64,000 bases of DNA, taken from Alteromonas pelagimontana. Its GTDB lineage: Bacteria > Pseudomonadota > Gammaproteobacteria > Enterobacterales > Alteromonadaceae. A program made the translations under genes and the position numbers. Below, in pieces: positions 27,749 through 37,031 of this stretch. The notes beneath the pieces were generated by a model. It saw nothing but the letters and a program-made list of their open reading frames with translations, did no database searches and had not been told where the DNA came from. The stretch is from NCBI RefSeq assembly GCF_002499975.2, contig NZ_CP052766.1, positions 2,790,001 to 2,854,000 of the forward strand. Reading direction: 5' to 3'. How positions within the stretch are numbered: the stretch's first letter is position 1; every line of letters begins with the position of its first letter.

Positions 27749-28330
27749 ATGGATAGCAAAAAATTTAATTTTGCTGAACTAGAGGAAAAGTATAGTGAAG
27801 CTCAAGAAAATATTCAGCGAGAAAGGGAGCTAAATACTCTTCTATTATCTCAGCTACATTCGGCGCAGGAAGAATTAGAATATCGAGTAAAAAAGGAAAA
27901 TGATACCGTCTATAAGATTACAGATCTTGAACGTAGGCTAACGAAATATAAGCAGAAAGAAAAATGTCTTCTAAATGAATTAACATGGCTTAGAACTGTT
28001 GTTCGATTTGCTCACGAACTTCTTTGGAAAAGAAGCTGGAGCTTTAGGAGAAAAATTAAAAAAGATGTACAATTAATTTCTGAAAGAAAAACTTTTGACC
28101 GTGAGTTTTATATCTCCTCTTATCCTGATATAAAGTTTTCGAAGTTATCGCCGGAAGAACACTATTTATTACACGGTGCCTATGAGGGGAGAAAGCCATC
28201 GGATAAATTTGAAACTCTTTATTATATACATGCTCATGCCGACATAGCTCAGTCTGGTGTTCAGCCGATAATCCATTTTCTTAAATTCGGTGAAGCTGAA
28301 GAGCGTAGAATCAACAAGAAAGGCGACTAA
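27749..28330 (+). CDS. coiled-coil protein with two FDxxFY...HYxxxGxxEGR modules
   Basis: The protein of 193 residues (ATG 27749; the open frame also has a TTG 24 bp upstream) is not a recognised enzyme. Residues 8-75 are charged and heptad-like, a predicted coiled coil, followed by a basic Trp-containing patch ('WKRSWSFRRKIKK'). Residues 116-187 hold two copies of a module: 'FDREFYISSYPDI...HYLLHGAYEGRKPS' and 'FETLYYIHAHADIAQSGVQPIIHFLKFGEAEERR' (in parts). The same module sits at the N-termini of two glycosyltransferases of the same island, so this protein probably works with them, perhaps as a scaffold. It ends 2 bp before the tviB-like gene and is AT-rich like its neighbours. Confidence 0.65.
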   Translation: MDSKKFNFAELEEKYSEAQENIQRERELNTLLLSQLHSAQEELEYRVKKENDTVYKITDLERRLTKYKQKEKCLLNELTWLRTVVRFAHELLWKRSWSFRRKIKKDVQLISERKTFDREFYISSYPDIKFSKLSPEEHYLLHGAYEGRKPSDKFETLYYIHAHADIAQSGVQPIIHFLKFGEAEERRINKKGD

Positions 28331-28332
28331 AA

Positions 28333-29601
28333 TTGCAGGAAAAAGTATACATTGCCGTTATAGGTTTAGGTTATGTTGGTCTACCGTTAGCGTTAGCTTT
28401 TGCTGGGAAATACTCTGTTATCGGCTACGATATAAATGAGAATAGAGTTTATGAACTTAATGACGGAGTAGATACGACTTTAGAGGTAACTGAAAAAGAT
28501 CTGAAAACTAAAAATGTAAAATTTACTTCTGATTTGTCTGAATTAAAAGAAGCAAATATTTACATTGTGACTGTGCCTACACCTATTGATGAAAATCACC
28601 AGCCCGACCTTAACCCACTTATAAGTTCTTCATCAGCTATAGCTCAGGTTATAGATAAAGGTGATATTATAATTTATGAATCGACAGTTTATCCTGGAGC
28701 TACAGAAGAGGTATGCGTTCCTATTTTAGAGCAGGGTTCTTCTCTTACATTTAATAGAGATTTTTTTGTCGGTTATAGTCCTGAGCGTATCAATCCGGGA
28801 GACAAAGAGCGTCCGATTCACAAAATTTTAAAGGTCACATCGGGCTCAACTCCAGAGATTGCTGACTATATAGATAAGCTATACGATAGTGTTATCGAAG
28901 CAGGAACGTTTAAAGCAGCTAGTATAAAAGTAGCTGAAGCTGCAAAAGTAATAGAAAATACTCAAAGAGATGTCAATATCGCCCTCATAAACGAATTAGC
29001 AATTATTTTTTCTCACCTTGGGATAGATACGGCGGATGTAATAGATGCAGCTGCTACTAAGTGGAATTTTATTAAGCTTCAACCTGGCCTCGTAGGGGGG
29101 CATTGCATCGGCGTTGATCCATATTACCTTTTGCATAAATCAGTAAGTGTAGGCTATGTGCCTGACATGATAAGAACTGCAAGGGAAATAAATAATGGAA
29201 TGTCTGAATATATATCTTCGCAGTTAGTTAAAAATATGATCAATAGAGAGCAAAGGATAAAAAACGCTAGAGTTCTAGTCATGGGTCTTAGCTTTAAAGA
29301 GAACTGTCCTGATATTAGAAACTCTAAAGTTTTTGCTCTAATTGATAACTTATCTTCATACGGTATGAAAGTCGATGCATGCGACTACTGGGTCGATCCA
29401 AGGATAATTCAGGGAAATTTTTGTTTAATTAATGAAAATACTATTGAAAATAGATCTTATGATGCTGTGATAATAGCAGTTGCTCATAAAAAGTATCGTG
29501 ACAATTATAAGAATATAATGAAATATCTTGTTGATGGTGGCACATTGTACGATATGAAAAATATAATTGAAGAGCGCGGGCTAGGTCAGGTAAGACTGTA
29601 A
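28333..29601 (+). CDS. tviB: UDP-N-acetylhexosamine 6-dehydrogenase (TviB/WbpA-like)
   Basis: This enzyme oxidises a UDP-HexNAc at C6 in two NAD-dependent steps to the uronic acid used in surface polysaccharide. 422 residues in three parts: the NAD domain starting 'IAVIGLGYVGLPLALAFAG', the central domain with 'VAEAAKVIENTQRDVNIALINE' (in parts) and the catalytic Cys in 'GGHCIGVDPYYL' (about residue 258), and the UDP-binding domain with 'GLSFKENCPDIRNSKV'. The ending 'GLGQVRL' recalls TviB of the Vi antigen. The start is a TTG 2 bp after the previous stop, the only start that keeps the full Rossmann motif. No TviC-type epimerase is in the window. Confidence 0.9.
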   Translation: MQEKVYIAVIGLGYVGLPLALAFAGKYSVIGYDINENRVYELNDGVDTTLEVTEKDLKTKNVKFTSDLSELKEANIYIVTVPTPIDENHQPDLNPLISSSSAIAQVIDKGDIIIYESTVYPGATEEVCVPILEQGSSLTFNRDFFVGYSPERINPGDKERPIHKILKVTSGSTPEIADYIDKLYDSVIEAGTFKAASIKVAEAAKVIENTQRDVNIALINELAIIFSHLGIDTADVIDAAATKWNFIKLQPGLVGGHCIGVDPYYLLHKSVSVGYVPDMIRTAREINNGMSEYISSQLVKNMINREQRIKNARVLVMGLSFKENCPDIRNSKVFALIDNLSSYGMKVDACDYWVDPRIIQGNFCLINENTIENRSYDAVIIAVAHKKYRDNYKNIMKYLVDGGTLYDMKNIIEERGLGQVRL

Positions 29602-29625
29602 GTTTAAGAAAAAAGAGGTTTTTCC

Positions 29626-31542
29626 GTGAGTTTAAAAGAAGCAAATTCGTTAGTTCGTCAAGATAAGTTATTAGAAGCAAAAAAAATATATAATAAGATT
29701 TATAAAAGTTCTAGTCCAACTATACGCGAGCAAATAGAGTTCAATCTTAAGCTAATAAATAAAAAGTTACTTAATAATGGTAACCACAAATCATTCTCTG
29801 TTCACTTATCTTTTGAAGAACCGACTTTTGTCGGAATAGCTTCTATACCGTCTAGAGAGTATGCGTTACTTGAGACAGTAAAATCATTAGTAAAACAAGT
29901 TGATAAAATAGGAATTTTTCTAGATGGATATTCTGAGATTCCGGATTTCCTAAAAGACAATAAGAAGATTTTGATCAAAAGGTCCCAAGACTTCGATAGA
30001 AAAGTTGGCGATGCAGGTAAATTTTTCTGGGTAGATGAACATAAAGGTTTTTATTTTACTTGTGATGATGATTTAATTTATCCTAATGATTATGTAGCAA
30101 GAATTAAACAAAAGATTATCAGCAAACGTGAACCTGTAGTGGTTGGTTGGCATGGAAGCTTAATTTTATGTCCCTTTAAGAATTACTATAATAAGAATTC
30201 AAGAAGAGTATTTACATTTGGCTCTGCTCGTCCAGAGGACACACCTGTACATATATTGGGAACTGGATGTGTTGGCTTTCATACGAGTTCTTTCAATGTT
30301 AATTTTTGCGATTTTCCAACTCCCAACATGGCTGATGTATATTTTGCGAAGCTTGGTCAAGAGCAGAAAGTCCCCTTTATAGTAATTAAACATGAAAAAG
30401 AAGAAATTCAAGAAGTACCCGATACCAGAGAGGTTTCAATTTATCAGCATAGTCATTCGAACAAGGATACTGAACATAACACTAAAACGACACAAAACGA
30501 AGTGGTTTCATCTATTGATTGGAACGTCAATTATTTAAAGAATTCTTTAGATATTCTCATTGTCGGACGATTTCTGATAAATGAAAAGGGTGGGATTTTC
30601 AAAAGCTCACGGTTGTTGGTTGAAGGATTAACACAGCTTGGGCATCGTGTTAGTACATGTTGCTTGTCTCAAATCGATGAGTTTGATTTCTCCTCAAAAA
30701 AATTTGATTTCTCTATCATCTATGCACCGGACCCCGAGAGGCCAGACTTTTCAAATTGTATCGACAAAGTTCAATTAATGATCAGGTTGGGTGTGGTATG
30801 TGCTGTGAATTTCTCATTTAATCTGAATGAAAATAGAACAAGATGGATCGAACGTAAGCTTACTGAACTTAATTCGCCATTTAGTTATCCACGATGTTTT
30901 TTCGCTAGTTTTTCGAATAGCACTTCAGCTTTGTTTAGCGAAGATATTAGTTCTATGATCGTTCCTTTTCCGAAAACAATATCTCTAAACTTAAAAGGTA
31001 AAGAAAGATTAAGGTATAGTGAACGCGAAGGAATATTTTTAGGGGATTTGGCTAAACTATTGGACGAAAAGTTGACTCACGGAAACCTTCTTCCGTGGAT
31101 TGAGGAGTTGAGTAAGCGACTGCCTCATGTAAACCTCTATGCTATTAAACATTATCATACTGATCTCGACTATCCCAAAAATATCAAAGTCATTCCTTAC
31201 ACGAAGAATATAGAAAATGTATTAGGCAATTATCGCCTTTGTATAAATCTTACTCCTGGAGCTACCTTTGAAATGGTTCCTTTAGAAGCTTTATTGTCTG
31301 GTACGCCTGTACTGCACAGGAGAATGCCTCAATCTTTAAGCGAGTATCTTTCACCTGTTTCTATTGAAATCAATTCTCCAAAAGAATTAGGAGAGGTCTG
31401 CCAGAGAATCTATGAAAATGAAAACATCTGGAATAGGTTAAGTAAAGCTGGTTCAGGATCTTATGAATTTTTTAGGATTGAGAATATAACTGCTGCGCTA
31501 GACTTATCTATTAGGAAATGCTTGAATCGCTCAGGAAACTAA
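29626..31542 (+). CDS. two-domain glycosyltransferase (GT-A-like plus GT-B-like)
   Basis: The 638 residues (GTG start, RBS AAGAGG) contain two halves. Residues 65-300 look like a GT-A transferase: 'FVGIASIPSREYALLETVKSLVKQVDKIGIFLDG' (in parts) and the metal-binding Asp cluster in 'FYFTCDDDLIYPNDYV'. From about 310, 'DILIVGRFLINEKGGIFKSSRLLVEGLTQLGHRVSTCC' (in parts) starts a GT-B fold like GT4, whose C-terminal half has 'PGATFEMVPLEALLSGTPVLHRRMP', resembling the nucleotide-sugar site. It probably adds two successive sugars, though the donors are unknown. The methyltransferase gene begins at the base after its stop. Confidence 0.7.
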   Translation: MSLKEANSLVRQDKLLEAKKIYNKIYKSSSPTIREQIEFNLKLINKKLLNNGNHKSFSVHLSFEEPTFVGIASIPSREYALLETVKSLVKQVDKIGIFLDGYSEIPDFLKDNKKILIKRSQDFDRKVGDAGKFFWVDEHKGFYFTCDDDLIYPNDYVARIKQKIISKREPVVVGWHGSLILCPFKNYYNKNSRRVFTFGSARPEDTPVHILGTGCVGFHTSSFNVNFCDFPTPNMADVYFAKLGQEQKVPFIVIKHEKEEIQEVPDTREVSIYQHSHSNKDTEHNTKTTQNEVVSSIDWNVNYLKNSLDILIVGRFLINEKGGIFKSSRLLVEGLTQLGHRVSTCCLSQIDEFDFSSKKFDFSIIYAPDPERPDFSNCIDKVQLMIRLGVVCAVNFSFNLNENRTRWIERKLTELNSPFSYPRCFFASFSNSTSALFSEDISSMIVPFPKTISLNLKGKERLRYSEREGIFLGDLAKLLDEKLTHGNLLPWIEELSKRLPHVNLYAIKHYHTDLDYPKNIKVIPYTKNIENVLGNYRLCINLTPGATFEMVPLEALLSGTPVLHRRMPQSLSEYLSPVSIEINSPKELGEVCQRIYENENIWNRLSKAGSGSYEFFRIENITAALDLSIRKCLNRSGN

Positions 31543-32334
31543 ATGAATATCTCAACACAATTAGAAGAATTGATAAAGCGTTTAGAAAGAATAGAAAACT
31601 CTGTGAAAACTCCTGGCGGTAGTGCGGTTTATCATACCAATAAGGTAAGGAACGATTTAACTTCTCTCATAAAAAGACACGATTATATATGTTACAGGCA
31701 AATAGAAGCTTTTACAAAATTGAGTTCTCTACTTTCAAATTTCCAAAAATTACCCCCGCTTAGAGGGTGGGCGATATCGCCCGATGTAGCTTTGAGATTA
31801 TATAATTTCGTTTTACAGAGTAAACCCAAAAACGTTTTGGAATTCGGTAGTGGCGCATCTTCTTTTATCATCGCTGAGGCGATGAAAAAGAATGGATTTG
31901 GGAAACTTACATCCGTCGATCATCTTAAAAAGTATTCTGATGAATGTAAAAGCAATATCGAATCAGTCGGATTAGGTCAGTACGTAGATTTTATCGTTTC
32001 TCCTCTAGAGGAATGGAATGGAGAACATCTGGATGTCGAAAATACTAATTTTTGGTATTCTTTGCGAAAAGATTTAGTTCCTGATGATATAGATTTTCTT
32101 TTTATTGACGGTCCTCCGGGAATTAAATGTAAGTTTAGTCGATATCCTGCTATGGTATTTTCAAATGACAAACTTTCTTTAAATTTTCAAGTTTGGCTCG
32201 ACGATTCAGATAGAAGCGATGAGCAAGCTATTATTGAAAGTTGGACAGACAAATACAGTCTTAATTGCGAACAATTAAAATTGGAAAAAGGTTTAGCTAT
32301 CTTCAGAAGACGAGAGAGCCCCGAATTCAGATAA
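31543..32334 (+). CDS. class I SAM-dependent methyltransferase
   Basis: The 263 residues start with a short coiled-coil segment (1-60). The Rossmann core follows: motif I 'VLEFGSGASSFIIAEAM' (about 102-118), the acidic end of strand 2 in 'KLTSVDHLKKY' and 'DFLFIDGPPG' (about 186). The order matches O-methyltransferase-like class I enzymes found in polysaccharide clusters. It directly abuts the glycosyltransferase gene, so a sugar or lipid-linked intermediate is the likely substrate (inference). The stop lies 4 bp before the left end of the IS30 relic. Confidence 0.75.
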   Translation: MNISTQLEELIKRLERIENSVKTPGGSAVYHTNKVRNDLTSLIKRHDYICYRQIEAFTKLSSLLSNFQKLPPLRGWAISPDVALRLYNFVLQSKPKNVLEFGSGASSFIIAEAMKKNGFGKLTSVDHLKKYSDECKSNIESVGLGQYVDFIVSPLEEWNGEHLDVENTNFWYSLRKDLVPDDIDFLFIDGPPGIKCKFSRYPAMVFSNDKLSLNFQVWLDDSDRSDEQAIIESWTDKYSLNCEQLKLEKGLAIFRRRESPEFR

Positions 32335-32337
32335 TAA

Positions 32338-33381
32338 CTGCACCACTCATGGTTAAACGGTGAGAAGAGATCAAGTACCTGTTGATGATACTCTTTAGTC
32401 GCCAAACAAAACGAGTATTACCATGAGTTATAAGCAGTTGATTGAAGAGCAACGATACCAGATCGAAGCCGGCTTACGCGAGGTTCTCAGCCAGCGGGTG
32501 ATTGAGAATTGTTTTTCACAGCACCATTAGTCGCGAAGTCCGACGAAATGGAATTAGGGATAACCACAACCTGCCTGAAGTGGCGCAAGCCAAGACGGTA
32601 AAACGACGATGTCAGGCAACCAAATATTGTGTACTTGAACTGACCATCACGTTTGTTGAATTCGGGTTGAAGCAAAAAGTGGATTCCTGAGTAGATTGCA
32701 GGGGTAGGCAAAATTATTTGTCATTTGGTAAGCCATGAGTGGATTTACGGCTACGTTCTACGCGATAAACTGCGTGGCGGCATGCTGTACAAGCAGTTGC
32801 GACATGGCCACCGGAAATACCGCAAAGGCAGCCGCGCGAAGCGAATTATTATACCGAATATGGTTGGCACTGGACGCCTTCCTGCCATCGTTGATAAGAA
32901 AAAACGGTTTGGTGACTGGGAAGCCGACACCGTATTAGGCAAGAACGGCACAGGTGGTATCGTAAGTCTGGTTGAGCAAAAAAGTAAACTGTACCTGATA
33001 CGCAAAGTGCCAGCGAAAACCGCCGGTGATGTAGGGCGAACAATGGTTGGTATGTTGTGGCGTACCTTTGCCATGTCCGCACGATTACCGCGGCCAACGG
33101 CGCAGAGTTCTGCGCTCACGAGGTGGTTGCGGATAAGCTGAAAACGGCCGTTAATTTCGCTAACTCATATTCGTCCTGGGAGGGTGGGCTAAACGAGAGC
33201 TTTTACGGGTTACTGCGCCAATACATCCGTAAAGGCACAGACTTACGGAAGTTACCGATAAGTAAATTGCTGATGTTGAGCGTGCCGTAAATGCAAGATC
33301 AAGGGAGTGGTTAGGGTTTACACAGCCTGCCGTCGTGTTCGAGCAGTTACGAGGAGCGGCTTAATTTAGCGAGTGGTGTAC
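32338..33381 (+). mobile_element. degenerate IS30-family element
   Basis: Short imperfect ends mark the element: CACCACTC at 32341-32348 and its complement GAGTGGTG at 33371-33378, each with partly matching flanks. The span of just over 1 kb is the IS30 size. It lies between the methyltransferase gene and the hydrolase-like gene. Confidence 0.72.
32423..33364 (+). pseudogene. IS30-family transposase, multiply frameshifted
   Basis: The reading begins with 'MSYKQLIEEQRYQIEAGLRE', the IS30 start, but is soon broken and shifts frame several times. Recognisable fragments are 'STISREVRRNG', 'VSHEWIYGYVLRDKLRGGMLYKQLRHGHRKYRKG' (in parts), 'RFGDWEADTVLGKNGTGGIVSLVEQKSK' (in parts), 'TITAANGAEFCAHEVVA' and the tail 'PAVVFEQLRGAA'. 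At least three frame changes and internal loss make it inactive. Confidence 0.85.
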
Positions 33382-33686
33382 TTCGGAGTTGAATTCGCGC
33401 CTTTTAAAGTTAGCAAAGTTAATGACGCTTGACGTCTTAAATCATCCATACTAATTTTGACGACCTGAAACCTCATTTTCCGCTAATGTCGTTGGAGTGT
33501 TGCTTTAAAGAAATTGAGTTGAGCTTACCACCCGAGCTCACAGAACTATCGCTAAATTTAAAATCTTTTTAATTAACCTGAGTTTTCGCTCATTGTGGTT
33601 GTTAATATTCTATAACAATGAATATGAGCTATAACGCCTAAAGATTTTGGTCCTTTTAATTTTCAATTGTATCGGTAGCTAGTTAT
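33382..33686. other. AT-rich intergenic stretch, no gene seen
   Basis: No ORF or RNA gene is supported here. It lies between the IS30 relic and the hydrolase-like gene and must contain that gene's promoter, which I cannot place. Confidence 0.5.
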
Positions 33687-34973
33687 ATGTTTAGTTTTAA
33701 AGAACAAGTTTGGGATTTATTTGCGCGTGTTGATAGTAGCGACTGCTTGTTCAAGGTGTTTCAAACAGTTGATATTGAGGGTTTCGACGTTAGTGGGCAA
33801 TTTAAGGCTTCATCGGATATTAATAAGTCGATAATCAGTTTTTTTAGTTTTATTGATAATGAAATGTCGGATATTAGCGAGAAAAGATTACTTATATTGT
33901 TGAATGCTTATGATCGTGATGTTGCTGAGATTAAAACTACAGCTGAATGGGCTGACAGGAGTTTCAGCAGCAAATTCCACCATTTGGTTATTTTTTCTAA
34001 CAATGCCGGGGTTCCTAGCAGCGCAACAACTACTGTTCAACATGTTCCATGTAATACAGAGCTAGAATTTTCTAAAAAAGTTGCACGACATATGGAAATA
34101 CTTTTGTCTAATCAACCGAAAGGTTCGACCTTAAAACCTAGTAAAGCGGTGTATCCTAAAAAAATAGTTAATACAGATAATTTGGAAAAAGTGGATATCA
34201 AATTTGATGAAAGCTATATCTTAAATGTGGATACTCATTTCCAAATGTTTATGGCATTGAAATCTAAATCCAATAAGTTATTAATATTCGGTCAAGATGC
34301 CATTAATCGGAGTAAGATAGATTTACCGGTTTTCTTTCGATGGAGCTGGGCGGCCGACTTACCATACTCTGTAATTATACTAAACGACCCAACGCTTTAT
34401 GTTAACGAGGAGCTTAACGGTGGCTGGTTCGTGGGAAATGAAACTGAAGATTATGCTCAAACTCAGGTAGATATCATTAAGAAAATTGTTCATTGGTTCA
34501 AGCTAGACACCCGAGTTACTTTTTTTGGAGCTTCTGCTGGTGGTTTTGCGTCACTCATGCTTGCAGCATGTTATGGCAAAGACGCTCAAGCCATTGTTGA
34601 TATTCCACAGATAGATCTTCAGACATACCACGCTCGCACTGAAGTTCTAAAGCTATTTAACGCTGCATTTGATATTAATGATACTGTAGTCGATGATGAT
34701 ATGTGCTATAGAGTTGATGTCACAAAGCGGTTTGAAAAACAGAGTTTTGTTCCAAAGATAAAATACCTTCATAATACGAAGGATAGCGCACATGTTTTAC
34801 AGTTCAACTACTTCATTCATAGATGGTCTGAAATCGCACATAAGTTAGAGCAGAGTCAAGTGGGTGAGTTAACCCTTCATACTTATTCACGGTGGCACCT
34901 TACGAAGGGGGGACACGTTCCTTTGAACAAACAAGATACCATTGAGGAAATTATCTCTTTCATTGAATCATAG
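33687..34973 (+). CDS. unknown protein with alpha/beta-hydrolase-like nucleophile motif
   Basis: I do not recognise the family of this 428-residue protein. In the second half, 'VTFFGASAGGFASLMLAACYGKDAQAIVDIPQIDL' (in parts) has the GxSxGG nucleophile elbow of alpha/beta hydrolases. The His in 'WHLTKGGHVPLNK' near the C-terminus could complete a triad. The first 160 residues have no motif I know and may be a separate domain. No signal peptide is seen. In a polysaccharide island such a protein could be an acyltransferase or esterase acting on the sugar chain, but this is a guess. It stands alone between two IS relics. Confidence 0.6.
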   Translation: MFSFKEQVWDLFARVDSSDCLFKVFQTVDIEGFDVSGQFKASSDINKSIISFFSFIDNEMSDISEKRLLILLNAYDRDVAEIKTTAEWADRSFSSKFHHLVIFSNNAGVPSSATTTVQHVPCNTELEFSKKVARHMEILLSNQPKGSTLKPSKAVYPKKIVNTDNLEKVDIKFDESYILNVDTHFQMFMALKSKSNKLLIFGQDAINRSKIDLPVFFRWSWAADLPYSVIILNDPTLYVNEELNGGWFVGNETEDYAQTQVDIIKKIVHWFKLDTRVTFFGASAGGFASLMLAACYGKDAQAIVDIPQIDLQTYHARTEVLKLFNAAFDINDTVVDDDMCYRVDVTKRFEKQSFVPKIKYLHNTKDSAHVLQFNYFIHRWSEIAHKLEQSQVGELTLHTYSRWHLTKGGHVPLNKQDTIEEIISFIES

Positions 34974-35193
34974 GCAATGTTTATCCGTAATTAACGAAAA
35001 TGAAAGTGAGATGTCATAGCCGTTATTATCCGCAATAATATTTAGGATAAGCATTGATTTTTCAAGCTAAAAGTAACGAGTTTTGGATGACATAGAAATA
35101 CCAGAAAGTATGCTACCGCATATTCTCTCGAATGGCTTAAACTGTACTAGCTCAGACCTGATCTGACAGTTACCCAGTATTCTGGTGCCAGGG

Positions 35194-35388
35194 TCAGATT
35201 AGATTTGAGCTGAATTTTTTTTCAGCCCAGATCCGTTTTCCATCAGTTAATGTTTCCACTGGCATTCTGCCACAGCACATTTTTCCCTGATGAGTCCGTT
35301 CATTGTTGTAGTAATTTAACCATTCGTCCAGATCTTCCTGCAACATTTCCAGTGAATCATAGAGTTTCTTGCGGAACGTAACCTGATG
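35194..35388 (-). pseudogene. IS481-type transposase, C-terminal remnant
   Basis: On the minus strand the frame ends with 'VTFRKKLYDSLEMLQEDLDEWLNYYNNERTHQGKMCCGRMP' (in parts) and 'VETLTDGKRIWAEKKF', the C-terminus of integrase-type (rve) transposases annotated as IS481. Everything upstream of about residue 53 of this frame is unrelated, so the gene is cut at about 35390. An end-like sequence (TCTGACAGTTACCC) is seen near 35162. Confidence 0.75.
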
Positions 35389-35455
35389 TCCACTTCCCCT
35401 AAACTGAGACAGACTTAATTGGAGTTTTCTGCAATGACAAACGCTGGAGATGACA

Positions 35456-35533
35456 ATGATAAAATCCAGCTTTACCGAATCACAGATCATTGCTGTGTTA
35501 AATTTGGGGGAGAGGTCACCCGCTATAAAATAG
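35456..35533 (+). pseudogene. IS3-family OrfA, N-terminal remnant
   Basis: Read from ATG 35456 (RBS GGAG): 'MIKSSFTESQIIAVLNLGER' then 'SPAIK' and a stop. 'FTESQII..L..GE' is the start of IS3 OrfA helix-turn-helix proteins. A likely left end (TGTCCACTTCCCC) begins at 35394, touching the cut IS481 piece. Everything after 25 codons is lost. Confidence 0.7.
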
Positions 35534-35540
35534 GTGCTGA

Positions 35541-37031
35541 TTAGCATACCTCAATGTTTAGCAGTTCCGGCGCAAAATATTGCACCGTTCTCTTAAAAAC
35601 TTCGCGAGTACCTCGCACGTCCAGCGGTAGCCCCATGTTTACTTCATATAACTTACGACACGACATTCCTACCATACTATGCGCGGTAAGGTCACTTTCT
35701 GTTAATGCGTTTGCGCCCCACTTGCTCATTCGATGCTCCATATAGTAGATATCAAATAGATCCGCGTCGTAGCATTTGTCGTAGCTAAGGTTATCTATAA
35801 AATGTTGGAAGTAGTGCTTAGTGATTTCTTCCTGGCCGTTAATTCCCATTATTCCGGCAAACTTCTCTGCGGTGGCTTTTTTTAACGGTTTGCCTTGCTT
35901 CTGAAAAAAGCCGCGAATTATTTCACCGCCAAAACCTCGAGAGAAATTGCTGTTTACACTTGCTTTGTCTTTAAACGCTCGATAGAAGGTGTCGTTAGAA
36001 TGAATAGTATTAAGCCGTTGTGGCCCTCCCGTCATTCTGAGCGCTTTTCTCACATCTGCAAAATACCCCTGGATTCTTGAAGCTTCTGTGGAAACATTTA
36101 CTACGGTATGTGCAAAGCCGAATGAAATGGCAAGTTGCTTTGCAGTTTCCAAATCTTGACGATTATCCGCTCCACCACGTAGTAACGTAAAAGATTCTAC
36201 CTCTACTCCTTTCGCTAATAACGGAGCAAGCATAGTGCGGCTATCCATACCTCCTGTAAGGCCAAAAATTTCTTTGTCAAATGTCTTAGCGATGTAATCT
36301 GAATAGCCATCTAAATACTGGATAAACGTAGCGGCTGCTAGTTCCATATCGTTATGGCGAACGTTATGACGGGGCCAAAAGCGTTCGAGATTCATCTGGG
36401 TTAATTCCAACATATGGTTAGCGGGCGCTACATAAACGTCTTCATATTCAGTCGCCAGACCTGGAAGATTTTTTACATCTCGCTTTCTGTATGACTCGCT
36501 GGATATAAAAGCAAACATATCGAAATCTAACTGGGCGCCGCAGGCGTTCGCTAGTAAACTGCTGTGAGAAGCAACTAAACCGGGATGGGAAGGTGAAAAG
36601 TAGCGCATTTTCGAACCGAAAGCGTCTGGATATACTTCCCAGCCGCGACCAAAATTTATAAATATGACATAGCGACCTGCAAGGCTATCTAAACTACCGA
36701 GAAATTCTTTGGTCGCTGAGTTGTAAGCAGCTAGCTTTTCGGCAATCTTCTGACTGTCGAACTCTTTATTCAGGGCATCGAAGATATGGCCTACCAGAAC
36801 AACATGAGTGGGAGAGCTCTTCACTTTGTAAACAGGGCTTTCAGGATGCACCAGGAGGGAAAGGGTGTTTACTTGAAGTTCTACCCAGTGGCCAAGGCTT
36901 GAGCTAAGTGACCCGCTAAACTTAGGTCGCATGCCGATATTGGCGATATAGCCAAAACGGTACTGTCGTTTCACAATGTCTACATCGTCACTTTCCTGCG
37001 CAAACGGATAATCAGCAAGTTTATGCTTCAT
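35541..37031 (-). CDS. asparagine synthase-like ATP-pyrophosphatase protein
   Basis: This protein of about 496 residues resembles the asparagine synthase family seen in polysaccharide clusters. The synthetase half has the PP-loop 'FGLTGGMDSRTMLAPLLAKG' and a later 'GFGGEIIRGFF'. The N-terminal half has the glutaminase-domain outline ('LDSLAGRYVIFIN', 'DAFGSKMRYFS') but no Cys at position 2, so it cannot hydrolyse glutamine in the normal way. I chose ATG 37031 (MKHKLADYPF) because GGGAA stands 7 bp before it; the open frame extends to 37085. It is read against its neighbours. An amide-forming step on a sugar acid, possibly the uronic acid made by TviB, would fit but is inference. Confidence 0.75.
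   Translation of the reverse strand: MKHKLADYPFAQESDDVDIVKRQYRFGYIANIGMRPKFSGSLSSSLGHWVELQVNTLSLLVHPESPVYKVKSSPTHVVLVGHIFDALNKEFDSQKIAEKLAAYNSATKEFLGSLDSLAGRYVIFINFGRGWEVYPDAFGSKMRYFSPSHPGLVASHSSLLANACGAQLDFDMFAFISSESYRKRDVKNLPGLATEYEDVYVAPANHMLELTQMNLERFWPRHNVRHNDMELAAATFIQYLDGYSDYIAKTFDKEIFGLTGGMDSRTMLAPLLAKGVEVESFTLLRGGADNRQDLETAKQLAISFGFAHTVVNVSTEASRIQGYFADVRKALRMTGGPQRLNTIHSNDTFYRAFKDKASVNSNFSRGFGGEIIRGFFQKQGKPLKKATAEKFAGIMGINGQEEITKHYFQHFIDNLSYDKCYDADLFDIYYMEHRMSKWGANALTESDLTAHSMVGMSCRKLYEVNMGLPLDVRGTREVFKRTVQYFAPELLNIEVC

Noticed and set aside
27749..28330. The paired modules considered as a phage or toxin repeat protein
   Set aside because: The same module is fused to glycosyltransferases nearby, so a polysaccharide role is better supported.
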